Assembly: GCA_964517135.1 (NCBI GenBank)
Contig: CAZFBA010000004.1
Span: 1-64,000, forward strand
Direction: 5' to 3'
Origin: CAZFBA01 sp964517135
GTDB lineage: Bacteria; Cyanobacteriota; Vampirovibrionia; JBFMGH01
DNA length: 64,000 nt
Positions within the stretch are counted from its first letter, which is position 1; every line of letters starts with the position of its first letter. This document shows, in pieces, positions 25,043 to 34,500 of this stretch. The notes beneath the pieces were generated by a model. It did not search any database and was not told the DNA's origin. It saw only the letters and a list, made by a program, of their open reading frames with translations. The position numbers and the translations under genes were made by a program.

Positions 25043-25802
25043 TATTCATTACCTTTAAAAGGCTTTCAGGTATTGTTTTATTTTTCATTATTGTTTCTTT
25101 AAATGCTTTAATGAGGGGTTTGGGTTTAAATTGATATTCGTTAATATTCTGTTTTTCTGATTTTATAATGGTAAGTGATCTGTTTTGTATAATATTTTTA
25201 AGTCTTTCAGGTATATTAACAGGGATTGAAGTATTTCTATCAGCATTAAAACCAGATTTTATATCATTATTAAAAGCTGAGCAGGTTTTTATAGCAGGCA
25301 TATTAATGGTTACACTAAAAGAATATCCAGGGTATGTCTTTTGAAGAGAGTTTATAACACTGCTAAAAAAATCTTCAAAACTATGTTTAAAGAGCTCAAA
25401 ACTTTGTAAACAACCTGATGCAGAGGCGTATAAGTCGGTCTTAATGGTTAAATCCCTGGATAGCAGAGTTAGATTATTGTCATTAAACACTATATTACTA
25501 TAAAACTGGCAATTATTGACATAGCCTACCCTGTTGATTTTTTCCTCAAAAGAAATACCTGAATTAAAAGTACACCTGTAATTGTATATACCTGTTTTTA
25601 AATGATTAAAAAGTACATCAACCGGTATAACTGCTCTATTTATGCATTCAGGCTCAGGATTCAGGCTAATAATATTGCGGGTTAAAATGCTTTCCATGGG
25701 TTTTTTTGAAGCAAAAAGAAGATATTTGAAGAACAAAAATAAATCTTCTTCAGTAATATTGAGGCAATTGCTGCATTTAGTGCTCGTATTTTCTTTGATC
25801 AT
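25035..25802 (-). CDS. Unknown protein heading the nitrogenase-like operon, 255 residues
   Basis: Not recognised. It is the first gene of the operon and overlaps the NifH-like gene by 8 bp, so translation is probably coupled and a role with the enzyme is likely. An N-terminal CSNC pair (about 10-13) and further Cys residues (CINRAV, NNCQF, SGCLQ, KTCSAF) could bind metal or form disulfides. No signal peptide or membrane segment. Asn, Ser and Phe are frequent and the middle looks beta-rich. It may be a specific assembly factor, redox partner or regulator; none of this can be decided from sequence alone. Confidence 0.7.
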   Translation of the reverse strand: MIKENTSTKCSNCLNITEEDLFLFFKYLLFASKKPMESILTRNIISLNPEPECINRAVIPVDVLFNHLKTGIYNYRCTFNSGISFEEKINRVGYVNNCQFYSNIVFNDNNLTLLSRDLTIKTDLYASASGCLQSFELFKHSFEDFFSSVINSLQKTYPGYSFSVTINMPAIKTCSAFNNDIKSGFNADRNTSIPVNIPERLKNIIQNRSLTIIKSEKQNINEYQFKPKPLIKAFKETIMKNKTIPESLLKVMNNE

Positions 25803-26012
25803 GGTTAGATTTTATATCAAATTCATTAGAGTTTTCAAATGTGTAGAATTTTTTTTGTATAAAAATACTTATGTATTCTTTTGCAAAATTCCTTAAGATC
25901 ACCAACTTATATTAATTAAATCAAAATTGGTGCTAATTATAAGGTGTATAGTTATTAAAAATTGGTTCAAAATCTGGTATGATTATGGGAATTATCAAAT
26001 GAGGAAATTTTT

Positions 26013-26609
26013 ATGGGTATGATTGAATGGTTGTTAGAAAAGCCCCGTAGAGACTATTTTGACCGTGTATATGAAGAAAAAGCGACCTCTCAGGCCAGGT
26101 ATAATACTGCATCATCGACAGACAAACGAACAGACGTAACAATAATGAACCTGCGGGTAGGTGACTATGTCACATTCAAAGGTATTGACTACTACGTCAG
26201 ACAAAGATATTTATATAGAGCAGGTTCTTTCGAATGGTTAGCCTATCAATTTTCTGATAGTGCAAGACAAAATTATCTCTGGCTTGATGTAGAAGATGAC
26301 GATGAGCTATCAATAGAAATGTCTGAACCCTTAAAACTGCCACCTGAAATCAGTGTAGATGTTTTAAAAGCCAAACAGCCCGTAACCATAAATGGTGAAA
26401 GGTTTGAGTATGATGAACATGGCTATGCCCAGGTACGAATTGAAAAAGAAAATAAACGCTGGGATAGTGATACAGTTGAATATTGGGATTATTATACCCG
26501 TGATGAATCAAAATACATATCATTTGAGAAATGGGGCGACGATGAACTTGAAGCCTCTTATGGTTACCCGATAAAAGAATTTGAATTAGATATTTACCCA
26601 GGCAGTTAG
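26013..26609 (+). CDS. DUF4178 domain protein
   Basis: A 198-residue soluble protein with the DUF4178 pattern: LRVGDYVTFKGIDYYVRQRYLY, then FEWLAYQFSD and YLWLDVEDDDELSI, followed by a second half (RFEYDEHGYAQVRIE, VEYWDYYTRDESKYISFEKWGD) that completes the fold. Such proteins are widespread and uncharacterised. GAGG precedes the ATG. It begins a five-gene operon (DUF4178, zinc finger, helical repeat, ruvX, DUF1292) and diverges from the nitrogenase-like operon across 210 bp, which must hold both promoters. Confidence 0.8.
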   Translation: MGMIEWLLEKPRRDYFDRVYEEKATSQARYNTASSTDKRTDVTIMNLRVGDYVTFKGIDYYVRQRYLYRAGSFEWLAYQFSDSARQNYLWLDVEDDDELSIEMSEPLKLPPEISVDVLKAKQPVTINGERFEYDEHGYAQVRIEKENKRWDSDTVEYWDYYTRDESKYISFEKWGDDELEASYGYPIKEFELDIYPGS

Positions 26610-26617
26610 AGGATATT

Positions 26618-26923
26618 ATGACAGATAACGACGAAAAAAAGGTTGTTTCTCTATCAGGCGCAAGAGAAACAAAAGATAAACAAAAGGATAAAGACGAATC
26701 TAAAGAGCAAAAAAAAGAAGAGAAAAAAGAAATTGTTCATTGCTCATTCTGTGATAGGCCCAACCATATGGTTATTAAGATGATACAGGGCCCGGAAGGA
26801 GTCAATATCTGTTCAGAATGCACAATGATCTGTGTACAATACTTTATGCTCTCAGATAGAGTGCCTTCCAGTGAGGCAAGAAAAATACTGGATGCCTTCT
26901 GGAATATTTCAAGAAACTCATAA
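26618..26923 (+). CDS. Stand-alone ClpX-type zinc-finger protein
   Basis: The 101-residue protein has a Lys/Glu-rich first 38 residues and then a domain closely resembling the N-terminal zinc-binding domain of ClpX: CSFCDRPNHMVIKMIQGP and NICSEC, with Cys42, Cys45, Cys65 and Cys68 as metal ligands. ClpX itself continues with an AAA+ domain, which is absent here. In ClpX this domain dimerises and recruits substrates and adaptors, so a free copy could be an adaptor or competitor. The ribosome site AGAGGA is well placed. Nine bases after the DUF4178 gene and 3 bases before the next. Confidence 0.85.
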   Translation: MTDNDEKKVVSLSGARETKDKQKDKDESKEQKKEEKKEIVHCSFCDRPNHMVIKMIQGPEGVNICSECTMICVQYFMLSDRVPSSEARKILDAFWNISRNS

Positions 26924-26926
26924 ACT

Positions 26927-28606
26927 ATGAACAAAAGAACTTTAACAAAATTACAGGTTAGAGCAGAAGTACTGGCCGTTATTCAACAACTGTCAACACT
27001 TGAAGATTCCTCAAAAGAAAGCCAGCTCAAGCTCATTAAAAGGTTGAGATCCATAGAGAATGAAGAATACGTAATTGATTGTCTCTTAAGAGAACTACCA
27101 AAAGGAAATTATGATCAGATGCAAGTTGTAGCTCAACTTCTACTTGAGTTCGGATCACTTGAAATGCTTGATAAACCCCTCTGGTCTTTGATAAAGGATC
27201 CTAATATTCCTGATGAGCTTAAAGATACTGCTAACGTTATTTTAAGAAACCTGGGAGACACAACAGACCCAAATTTGTATTTAAGTTACCTCAAAAACCC
27301 TCAGGACTTAATAGATAAAGAAACTGAACGTATGCTTAAAATGGCTTCACTGGACCCTGAAGCTCAGATAGATTTTCTGGATTTCATGTTCTCACTGCCT
27401 GCTGCTGAACAGCTTCAATTAGTTCAATCTTTAAAAGATGACTACCCCGGAGAATATTTAACCTGTATTTTTTTACCTGCTCTTGAAGCCAGACCATCCG
27501 ATGAAGTGTATCATTTACTAATCGAAGCCCTTGGTAATACCCGTTCTCAAGAGGCAATGGAAGTTTTAGAAAAAATTTATGAATATACAGATAACGATTT
27601 TGAAAAAAAGAAACTAAAAAAAAGCTTGAATCTTCTAAAATTATCTGGTGTAAAGACCCAGAAGGAGCTACTGCAAGAATTGCCGGATTTTATCACTAAC
27701 TCAGAAATTTATAAGTGCTATGCCAGCCCCATTGATGGCATAGGCAATCAGGGAATCATTATCAGCAGGTTACTTACCAATAATGATATTTCACTGTTTA
27801 GTGTTGTTGTTAATGATATACAGGGCATTGTTGACTGTTTTGGATTCAGCCAGATCAGCAATAGAGACTTCGAACGTATCATCAAAAAGTTTCAAGAAGG
27901 TACAACCAGAGTAGATATACCTGTTGAGTATTGTAAATACCGAATGATGAAATCTGAACAGATAAATAGAGCTTTTAAAATTCCTGTACCCTACGAATAT
28001 TCAGCATGGAAAATACTTGTTAAAGACATTACAAACAATTTTCAAGAACTTGATACGATTGTTAATATGCTAAAAGACGAAAAACTGATCAATAATATTG
28101 ATAATGTATATGAAATAAGCGATTTTTACTGCTGGTTTATTGAAGATGACGATCATCCTGATATTCTCAACTTCTTTAAAGATAATCTTTCATATTTTAT
28201 AACCATTATAGATGATGATAATATTCATATTGATGAAATAGCAAAATATTTTAATGATCGAATAGATGAAGTTCTTGATATGTTATTTGTTTTGAGCTGG
28301 AAAATGATTTATTTTGACAGACTGCTAAATGAAGCATATTTACTAAAGATGAATAACTATTTAGAAGAAGCAAAACTGGTAGCCACAGCAGCCTGGACGC
28401 TCAGTGAAGACTGTAATATTCCTTTGCAGGAGAACAGGTTTATAAGAAAAATAATGCAAAAAAGCGTTATAGAAAGTTTGTTACGCTTTCAATATAAAAT
28501 TGATGATAGCATAACTAATGGCAAAAGCATTGTTTCAAAGGCTAAAATAGATAAATACAAAGCAAGACTGGATCAATTATTTGTAAAATGGAAAATAAAC
28601 TTTTAA
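26927..28606 (+). CDS. Helical-repeat (HEAT-like) protein, unknown function
   Basis: A 559-residue soluble protein. The first 230 residues are a series of amphipathic helix pairs resembling HEAT or armadillo repeats (IKRLRSIENEEYVIDCLLRELP, LIEALGNTRSQEAMEVLEKIYEY). The remainder is also mainly helical, with acidic patches (WFIEDDDHPDIL) and no catalytic motif I recognise. Its 3' end overlaps ruvX by 19 bp, which suggests translational coupling. It is probably a scaffold acting with its operon partners. Confidence 0.72.
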   Translation: MNKRTLTKLQVRAEVLAVIQQLSTLEDSSKESQLKLIKRLRSIENEEYVIDCLLRELPKGNYDQMQVVAQLLLEFGSLEMLDKPLWSLIKDPNIPDELKDTANVILRNLGDTTDPNLYLSYLKNPQDLIDKETERMLKMASLDPEAQIDFLDFMFSLPAAEQLQLVQSLKDDYPGEYLTCIFLPALEARPSDEVYHLLIEALGNTRSQEAMEVLEKIYEYTDNDFEKKKLKKSLNLLKLSGVKTQKELLQELPDFITNSEIYKCYASPIDGIGNQGIIISRLLTNNDISLFSVVVNDIQGIVDCFGFSQISNRDFERIIKKFQEGTTRVDIPVEYCKYRMMKSEQINRAFKIPVPYEYSAWKILVKDITNNFQELDTIVNMLKDEKLINNIDNVYEISDFYCWFIEDDDHPDILNFFKDNLSYFITIIDDDNIHIDEIAKYFNDRIDEVLDMLFVLSWKMIYFDRLLNEAYLLKMNNYLEEAKLVATAAWTLSEDCNIPLQENRFIRKIMQKSVIESLLRFQYKIDDSITNGKSIVSKAKIDKYKARLDQLFVKWKINF

Positions 28607-29022
28607 ATAGACTACTGGCACTTGATATAGGTGTTAAAAGAATTGGTGTAGCTGTAAGTGACCCGCTTAATATGTTTTCTATCGGCTTGGAAACTATTAA
28701 TAGAAAACCTCATAAAGATTCTATCAGTGCCATCAGATCACTGTGTGAGCAATATAGTATAAAAAAAATTATTGCTGGCTTGCCTTTAAATCTTAAGGGA
28801 CAAAAAGCTTTTCAAGCTGAAGATGTTCAAAATTATATACTTGAGCTGGGTCAGGCCCTTGAAATAGAAATCATCACTCAGGATGAACGACTTACCAGCG
28901 TAATGGCCCAGAAAATATTGATAGAACAAAATATTTCACCATCTAAAAACAAGGGACTCATTGATAAAAAAGCTGCCGAATTGATCCTTCAGCAATATCT
29001 GGATTCAACAAACAAAGATTGA
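28588..29022 (+). CDS. ruvX: RuvX/YqgF-family nuclease
   Basis: RNase H-fold protein proposed to act as a Holliday-junction resolvase and in 16S rRNA 5'-end maturation. Family motifs are LALDIGVKRIG (catalytic Asp13), IAGLPLNLKG, ITQDERLTS and DKKAAELILQQYL near the end. Length 144 is typical. The ATG lies inside the preceding gene. The DUF1292 gene follows after 10 bp, as in many Firmicutes (yrrK-yrzB), which supports both assignments. Confidence 0.93.
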   Translation: MENKLLNRLLALDIGVKRIGVAVSDPLNMFSIGLETINRKPHKDSISAIRSLCEQYSIKKIIAGLPLNLKGQKAFQAEDVQNYILELGQALEIEIITQDERLTSVMAQKILIEQNISPSKNKGLIDKKAAELILQQYLDSTNKD

Positions 29023-29032
29023 GAGGTATCAA

Positions 29033-29341
29033 ATGTCCAGAGCTAAAAAGAATAAGACAAACTCTATAATTAAAACTACTGATGAATATGGCAAAACTCA
29101 TAGTTTTAAGCTGGTAGAAATTATAGAAATTGATAATCAAGAATATGGTTTGTTTAAATACCTTGATCCTGCTTTGAAAAAAAAGCAGGACAATAAGGCA
29201 AACGATGATGACGAGCTAATTGTAATGAAAATACTTATTAAAGATGGCGAATCATACTTCCAGGTAATTGAAGATGAGGATGAATTTACCTATGTGCTTG
29301 ATTATATCGAGCAGCACGAAGAAGAAATAGAGTTTGAATAA
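29033..29341 (+). CDS. DUF1292 protein (YrzB-like)
   Basis: A 102-residue acidic protein matching DUF1292: IEIDNQEYGLFKYLDP, then DDELIVMKILIKDGES, then EDEDEFTYVLDYIEQ. A basic N-terminal tail (SRAKKNKTNS) precedes the domain. GAGAGG lies before the ATG. In Firmicutes it is a conserved neighbour of ruvX; no function is known. It is the last gene of the operon and is followed by a strong terminator. Confidence 0.87.
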   Translation: MSRAKKNKTNSIIKTTDEYGKTHSFKLVEIIEIDNQEYGLFKYLDPALKKKQDNKANDDDELIVMKILIKDGESYFQVIEDEDEFTYVLDYIEQHEEEIEFE

Positions 29342-29364
29342 ATAAAAATAAGTTTATAAAAATT

Positions 29365-29391
29365 AACGCCCGGCTCTACCGGGCGTTTTTT
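29365..29391 (+). terminator. Strong intrinsic terminator
   Basis: The 9-bp stem AACGCCCGG / CCGGGCGTT with loop CTCTA is followed by a T-tract. It ends the 26013-29341 operon and lies against the 3' end of the convergent glycosyltransferase gene. Confidence 0.93.
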
Positions 29392-29396
29392 GTATT

Positions 29397-30680
29397 TTAA
29401 ACTGTTGCCATTGCCTTTTTCCAGAGCTTTAGCAATTCTGGTTTTTTCTTCTGATAAATCTGACAGAGTTCCTGGAATATTTTTTCTGCTTCTTGCTGGT
29501 TAGCACTGTCAGCTTCTTTTACAAATGCCCCTGTTCTTCCTAAATAAAGAGGTATCATGGTTTCTATAAAGTCATTATCTTTGTTATATTTAGAGAAATT
29601 GAAAGCAATGGAGTAGTCAAATACTATATCTACCCATAAATCTTTAGTTATGTGGGGAGAATCTTTGTCTAACTCGGCTTTCAGGGCATTATAAGTTTCC
29701 GATCTGAATATCTCGTTCCAGAGGTCTTTATGTTTTTCCCAGCCTGCTTTAAGCTTGTTAAGCATGTTTTCTCTATTTACAACCAGTGATTCAGGGGTTA
29801 CATCAACGATAAAACCATATGTCTTAACCTCTTCAGGCATATTTGTATGATCCCAGTCTTTCTGATATTGCTTCATAAGACTAAATAGTGTACCTACAAC
29901 CTGCCTGAACATAGGGCCAAGAGACTCTCCTGGATCTTTAACATCGTGTACTTTAGCCCCCAAATAGGTTTGACAGATATTAAATTTATTGGCGGCTGCA
30001 AGGGTTGTCATCCATATATCAATGCCATATTCTGCAACTGTTTTGATTTCGTCCCAGTCTTTAGATATGACGTAGAGTTCATTGAGTCTTCCAGAGACAC
30101 CAAAGTCTCCACCTATTGGTTGACGTACATCAAACCCATACAGAGATCTGGTCAGACCGTAAGCAATGCTATTTGTAATGGTTCCATCAAATTTATCTCT
30201 TGTATAGTAAGGTGTTACATAATCCTCACCTTTTTCAAGTATTGGTTTTGCAAGGCTTTCAAACCATGAAGGTGTAATAGATCTAAGGTCTGAGTCAACC
30301 ACAATAAGACATTTAGCCTTTAACATATGTGTTGCGATAAAAATTGTCCTGAAGGCACTACCTTTTCCAGGAGGGCCAATGTATTCAGTGGTCAAAACAT
30401 CCATTTTGTGACTGGGTTTACTGGCAAAAATAAGATTAAGATCTGTTTCATTTATTTGATAGCTGCTTACAACGTCTCTGGTGCCATCTTTTGAGCCACC
30501 ATCAGAGTTAATTAACACTGCTTTTATACCAGGAAAATACTTTGCCATGCCCAGAGCTGCTGCATTTACAACATGTTTAATAGTGTCGTTATTGTTATAA
30601 CTGGGTATGCCAATGACAATATCTGCTGACTTAATATTTTCAAGTTCTTTTTTAAACTCATTTCTTAATATTTCTGACAT
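29397..30680 (-). CDS. GT-A glycosyltransferase, glucosyl-3-phosphoglycerate-synthase-like
   Basis: Inverting or retaining nucleotide-sugar transferase with a GT-A fold. N-terminal IVIGIPSYNNNDTI and VLINSDGGSKDGT bind the nucleotide; the metal-binding DxD is VDSDLRS (Asp129, Asp131). A later acceptor segment reads QPIGGDFGVSGRL with YGIDIWMTT. The 427-residue length exceeds bacterial GpgS (about 325), with an extra C-terminal helical region. Related enzymes make glucosylglycerate, mannosylglycerate or glycolipids; the precise product is not certain. GGAGGG precedes the ATG. It diverges from the methyltransferase gene across 175 bp containing a 31-bp palindrome. Confidence 0.78.
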   Translation of the reverse strand: MSEILRNEFKKELENIKSADIVIGIPSYNNNDTIKHVVNAAALGMAKYFPGIKAVLINSDGGSKDGTRDVVSSYQINETDLNLIFASKPSHKMDVLTTEYIGPPGKGSAFRTIFIATHMLKAKCLIVVDSDLRSITPSWFESLAKPILEKGEDYVTPYYTRDKFDGTITNSIAYGLTRSLYGFDVRQPIGGDFGVSGRLNELYVISKDWDEIKTVAEYGIDIWMTTLAAANKFNICQTYLGAKVHDVKDPGESLGPMFRQVVGTLFSLMKQYQKDWDHTNMPEEVKTYGFIVDVTPESLVVNRENMLNKLKAGWEKHKDLWNEIFRSETYNALKAELDKDSPHITKDLWVDIVFDYSIAFNFSKYNKDNDFIETMIPLYLGRTGAFVKEADSANQQEAEKIFQELCQIYQKKKPELLKLWKKAMATV

Positions 30681-30737
30681 TTAAATAACCCTCCATTTGC
30701 TCAGTAATTGGCTAAAAAACAACTTCTGTAAATGTAA

Positions 30738-30768
30738 AATTGTACCATATATAATATATGATACAATT
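30738..30768. promoter_or_regulatory. 31-bp near-perfect palindrome, likely operator
   Basis: AATTGTACCATATAT, one central A, then ATATATGATACAATT: the 15-bp arms match except for one base. It lies in the 175-bp divergent spacer, 58 bp upstream of the glycosyltransferase start and 88 bp upstream of the methyltransferase start. TATA-rich centre overlaps a possible -10 box. The binding protein is unknown. Confidence 0.6.
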
Positions 30769-30855
30769 GAGAACGTCAAATATTCGTTAAATTCGTTTGT
30801 TTGGTCTCTTGTTTGTTGCACAATACTATATATATGCAGGGAATACAGGTTATAA

Positions 30856-31560
30856 GTGAGTTATTTAACATTTAGAGAACAGGTCAATATTAACCAAAAC
30901 CGATTTGATGAGAGATATGCCTCTCACTTCAAGGGTTTTAGCCTATTTGAAAAAATAAGTCTTGCGCTTTGTAAAGCAGGTGTTTTATCAAAGAAAGAAT
31001 ATGCTGAATCAGTAGAGGTTTTAAGGATTCTTCAACGCTTTATCGGGCGTAAAAGAGAGATAACCCTTTATGATATATGCGGAGGGCACGGGCTGGTCTC
31101 AATTTTGTTGTATGCATTGTCTGATAGTATAATTAAGGTTTGTATTATTGACCAGAAAAAACCTGATTCTTACCAGAAGATAATGGCATGTATACAGAGT
31201 GTATTCAGTAAAATGTCTTTAAATATTGACTATATACAGGATGATTACAGGTTAATCACTTATACAGAGAGTGCAATGCTTCTTGGCATTCATGCTTGCG
31301 GTATTAGAACAGATGATATAATTAACATTGCCATTAAAAATAGTTTTCCAGGAGCAGTATTGCCATGTTGTTACAAGCAAAAATGTCTCCCTGATAACTT
31401 AAAGAAATTTCAAGATCACTACAAACTAAAAGACCTTGTTGATTTCAGCAGAATCAACAGGTTGCAATCTTGTCAATTCAAAGTTCACCTGAGAACTATC
31501 TCTCAGAAAGTCACACCTATGAACAAGTTATTTGTTTTTTATCCTGAAAAAACTTACTAA
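30856..31560 (+). CDS. SAM-dependent methyltransferase (Methyltransf_32 type)
   Basis: The first SAM-binding motif is YDICGGHGLVSILLY (about 72-86), followed by an acidic residue after the next strand (VCIIDQKKP). Two features of the Methyltransf_32 family, related to METTL25 and RNA methyltransferases, are present: LGIHACGIRTDDII and AVLPCCYKQKC. The start is a GTG. The 234-residue protein is soluble. The target, perhaps an RNA, is unknown. It is convergent with the giant adhesin gene, with only 3 bp between stop codons. Confidence 0.72.
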   Translation: MSYLTFREQVNINQNRFDERYASHFKGFSLFEKISLALCKAGVLSKKEYAESVEVLRILQRFIGRKREITLYDICGGHGLVSILLYALSDSIIKVCIIDQKKPDSYQKIMACIQSVFSKMSLNIDYIQDDYRLITYTESAMLLGIHACGIRTDDIINIAIKNSFPGAVLPCCYKQKCLPDNLKKFQDHYKLKDLVDFSRINRLQSCQFKVHLRTISQKVTPMNKLFVFYPEKTY

Positions 31561-31563
31561 TGA

Positions 31564-34500
31564 TTAGTTTTCGTTAACATATACTTCAGGTGCATCAGCA
31601 GTAACAATACCAGTTGAAGATAGCACTTCAATTGGTTGTAACTCTGTGCCGATTGTTTCTCCGGCTGTTATTACTATATCTGCGCTACTGATATTGATTA
31701 CACCAGGATCAGATATAGCTGTTACGCTTCCTGTTGCCAGTAAATTCACGTCTCCAGAGGTTGTAATCTCGCCAAGGGTTATGCTTTCACCTGATGTGAT
31801 AGAAACTACACCGTTAGCAATAATTGAATCAACCTGTATATCCAGAGGTGAATCAAAATAGATATTACCAGCAGATGTTGCAGAAAGGCTTCCATAGCAT
31901 ATAATGTCAATATCGCCTACCAGTGGAGCACCTATGCTATCATTAGCAACAATATTTATATTATGCCCTTCTATTAAGACTTCTTCATTATATGAAGGGG
32001 TTATATAGTCACTTACCAGGCTGTTAGTTTTAATGTAAATATCTCCGGCAGATAAAATTGCAGGTGTACTATTAGGGTTTCTTATAAGAGACACAGTATT
32101 GTCAGATTCTAAACTATAATTACCACCTGAAGTACTGGTCATTATCTGAAGTTGCCCGCTGGTATTAATGTTTTTAAGGAAGGTATCATTGTTTGATACA
32201 GTCTTAACGTAATCATTGCTGCCACTTGTAATATTTAAAACAACTGGATTTTCCTGAGAACCAATGTAGCCACCATAACCACTGGTGCTTTCAATTGCTT
32301 CTATATGCACTAAAGGTGTGGTCCAGGGAGCCTGTATATTGGCTTCACCTGTTTTAAGGCCATCAAGAATAGAACCGTTACGGGAAATAAGCAACATACT
32401 GGAAGTTGATGATGTAGTTGTACTGGTTAGGTTACCTAAATGCATATCTCCATCTGAAGTTAATCTTAATATATCAAGAAAAGTCGTATTCAATAAAGGA
32501 TTTTCACCTATCAGTTTAATGTCTATCATACTGTTGACATAGGTATTATTCTCTCGGACATATCCATAACCTATGCCTCTGGCAGATGAAAGATTTATTA
32601 TATTGGCTGTAATATCAACATCAGGATTATCTGTCAGTTCGCTATCAATTATTTCACCGTTTGTTGAGATGTTTACTGTTGAATATTCATTGGAAATAAT
32701 TTCACCAATGCGCAAAGCTCGTGCAGAAGAGCCTCCATTATGCTGGATATTTATTGTTACAGGGTCAGTAAATCCTTCGGCTGTTCCTGCTTCTATTTTT
32801 TCCAGAACAGCAAGGTCATAAGCCTGAATATCAATATCTCCATTATCACCTATACCTCCCGAGCCAATTGAACCATATTTGGCTTCAAGAGATGTTGTAT
32901 ATGCTCTGATGTTATAGGTTGAATCACTGGATATATCGTAGTCTAAAATGCTTGCCCCATTTGAATCAGAGGCTTTAAGATAGACATAATTGGCAAAATA
33001 TCTGCCATTAGCAATTTGATTTATGTTCAAATCGCCTTCTATTTCATTAAGATAGATATTTGAACCCTGAGCACTAACAGAGCCTGTGCCACTTGTTGCT
33101 GAATTAATTTCTATAAAATCAGTTTCTGTACCGATATTGCTTAAGGGATATGCAGTTAAAGTAATGTCTTTTGCTGCTATTACATTTACATCATCTCCGT
33201 TAGCATCCAGTATGCCCTGCATGGAGGTTAGTTGAACATTACCCGTTTCAGAATGAACTTTATCTAGCAGCATATCAGAGTTATAATGTGTTACATTAAT
33301 ATCATCAGTAGCTGTTGCACTTAAAGATCCATCTTCAACAAGCTGTATATCTATAGTTTGAGTACCCGGACCCCCAATACTGCCTGAGCCAGCGGCGCCT
33401 GCAACAAGGTTAAGGTTTTTAGCCAACAGCGGAGTGGTGCTTGATGGATTGGCATCTATAATATTTCCTGATGTTATAAGTGTTACGTTCGAAGCCCCGC
33501 TAGTTGAGCTTGTAGTTGAGAAATCAGGGCTTAGCAATCTAATTTCAATTGTGTTGCCGTATTCCCAGATAGAAGGATCAAGAACATTACCAAGCAGAAT
33601 ATCATCAGCAGTTATATTGTTAATCTCATTCTGGGTTATTACACCGATATCATCAATTGTACCACCTAAAGTTAATATACCGTCAGTTTTTCTTAATATA
33701 TGAATAATACCATTTTCAACATTTACAGGGTTTGACAGAAAATCATAATCATCATCAATAATAATATTGAGATCCTGGGTGTCACCCCATATTTCCTGAC
33801 CTTGATGGGCAATAATTTCAACAAACCCGGTCGATATTGTGCTTAATTCACGTGTAGTTACAAATGTTGTTTCACCGCTTGACGGGTGATACAAATTATC
33901 ATCACCCTGATAGCTCGCATGAATATCACCTGGTGTGGTTCTTTCAATAGAAACATAACCATCTGAACCTGTTTGTATAGTGCCACCAGTATTTGTAGCA
34001 TCATCAAACAACTTTGTATCATCAGTTATTAGAGTAATTTTACTATTATTAGCTGTTGTAGTTATAGAAGAGCCTTCAAAGTTTTGAATTTTCCAGTCAG
34101 CATGGAGGTAAATATTATCTTTAGCTTTTAAAGTATCAACTATAACAGTGGGTTCCGGGCCAGTTTCTTTGAGATAAATGCTACCACCTTCAGCCATGGC
34201 TGTTAATTTATCAGTAGTTTCTATCTCTAATATGCCTTCAGGGGTGTTGTTTCCAATGTTTCCAGTTTCTCCTGCGATTAATGTTAAAGCATTACCGGAT
34301 ATTTTTGCTTCTTCTGATACTGTGTTTCCGTCTAGTATGCTTCCAGCAGAACTTAAATAAACGTTTCCTTTAGCCTGGACTGAATTTACATACAAATCAC
34401 CTGAAAGTTCTGAAACGTAAATATCTGATTGACTGCTGATAGCGGTTAGATTGCCTCCGTTTATAGTGTCAATATTCACAGTTTGAGAAGGTGACTGTCC

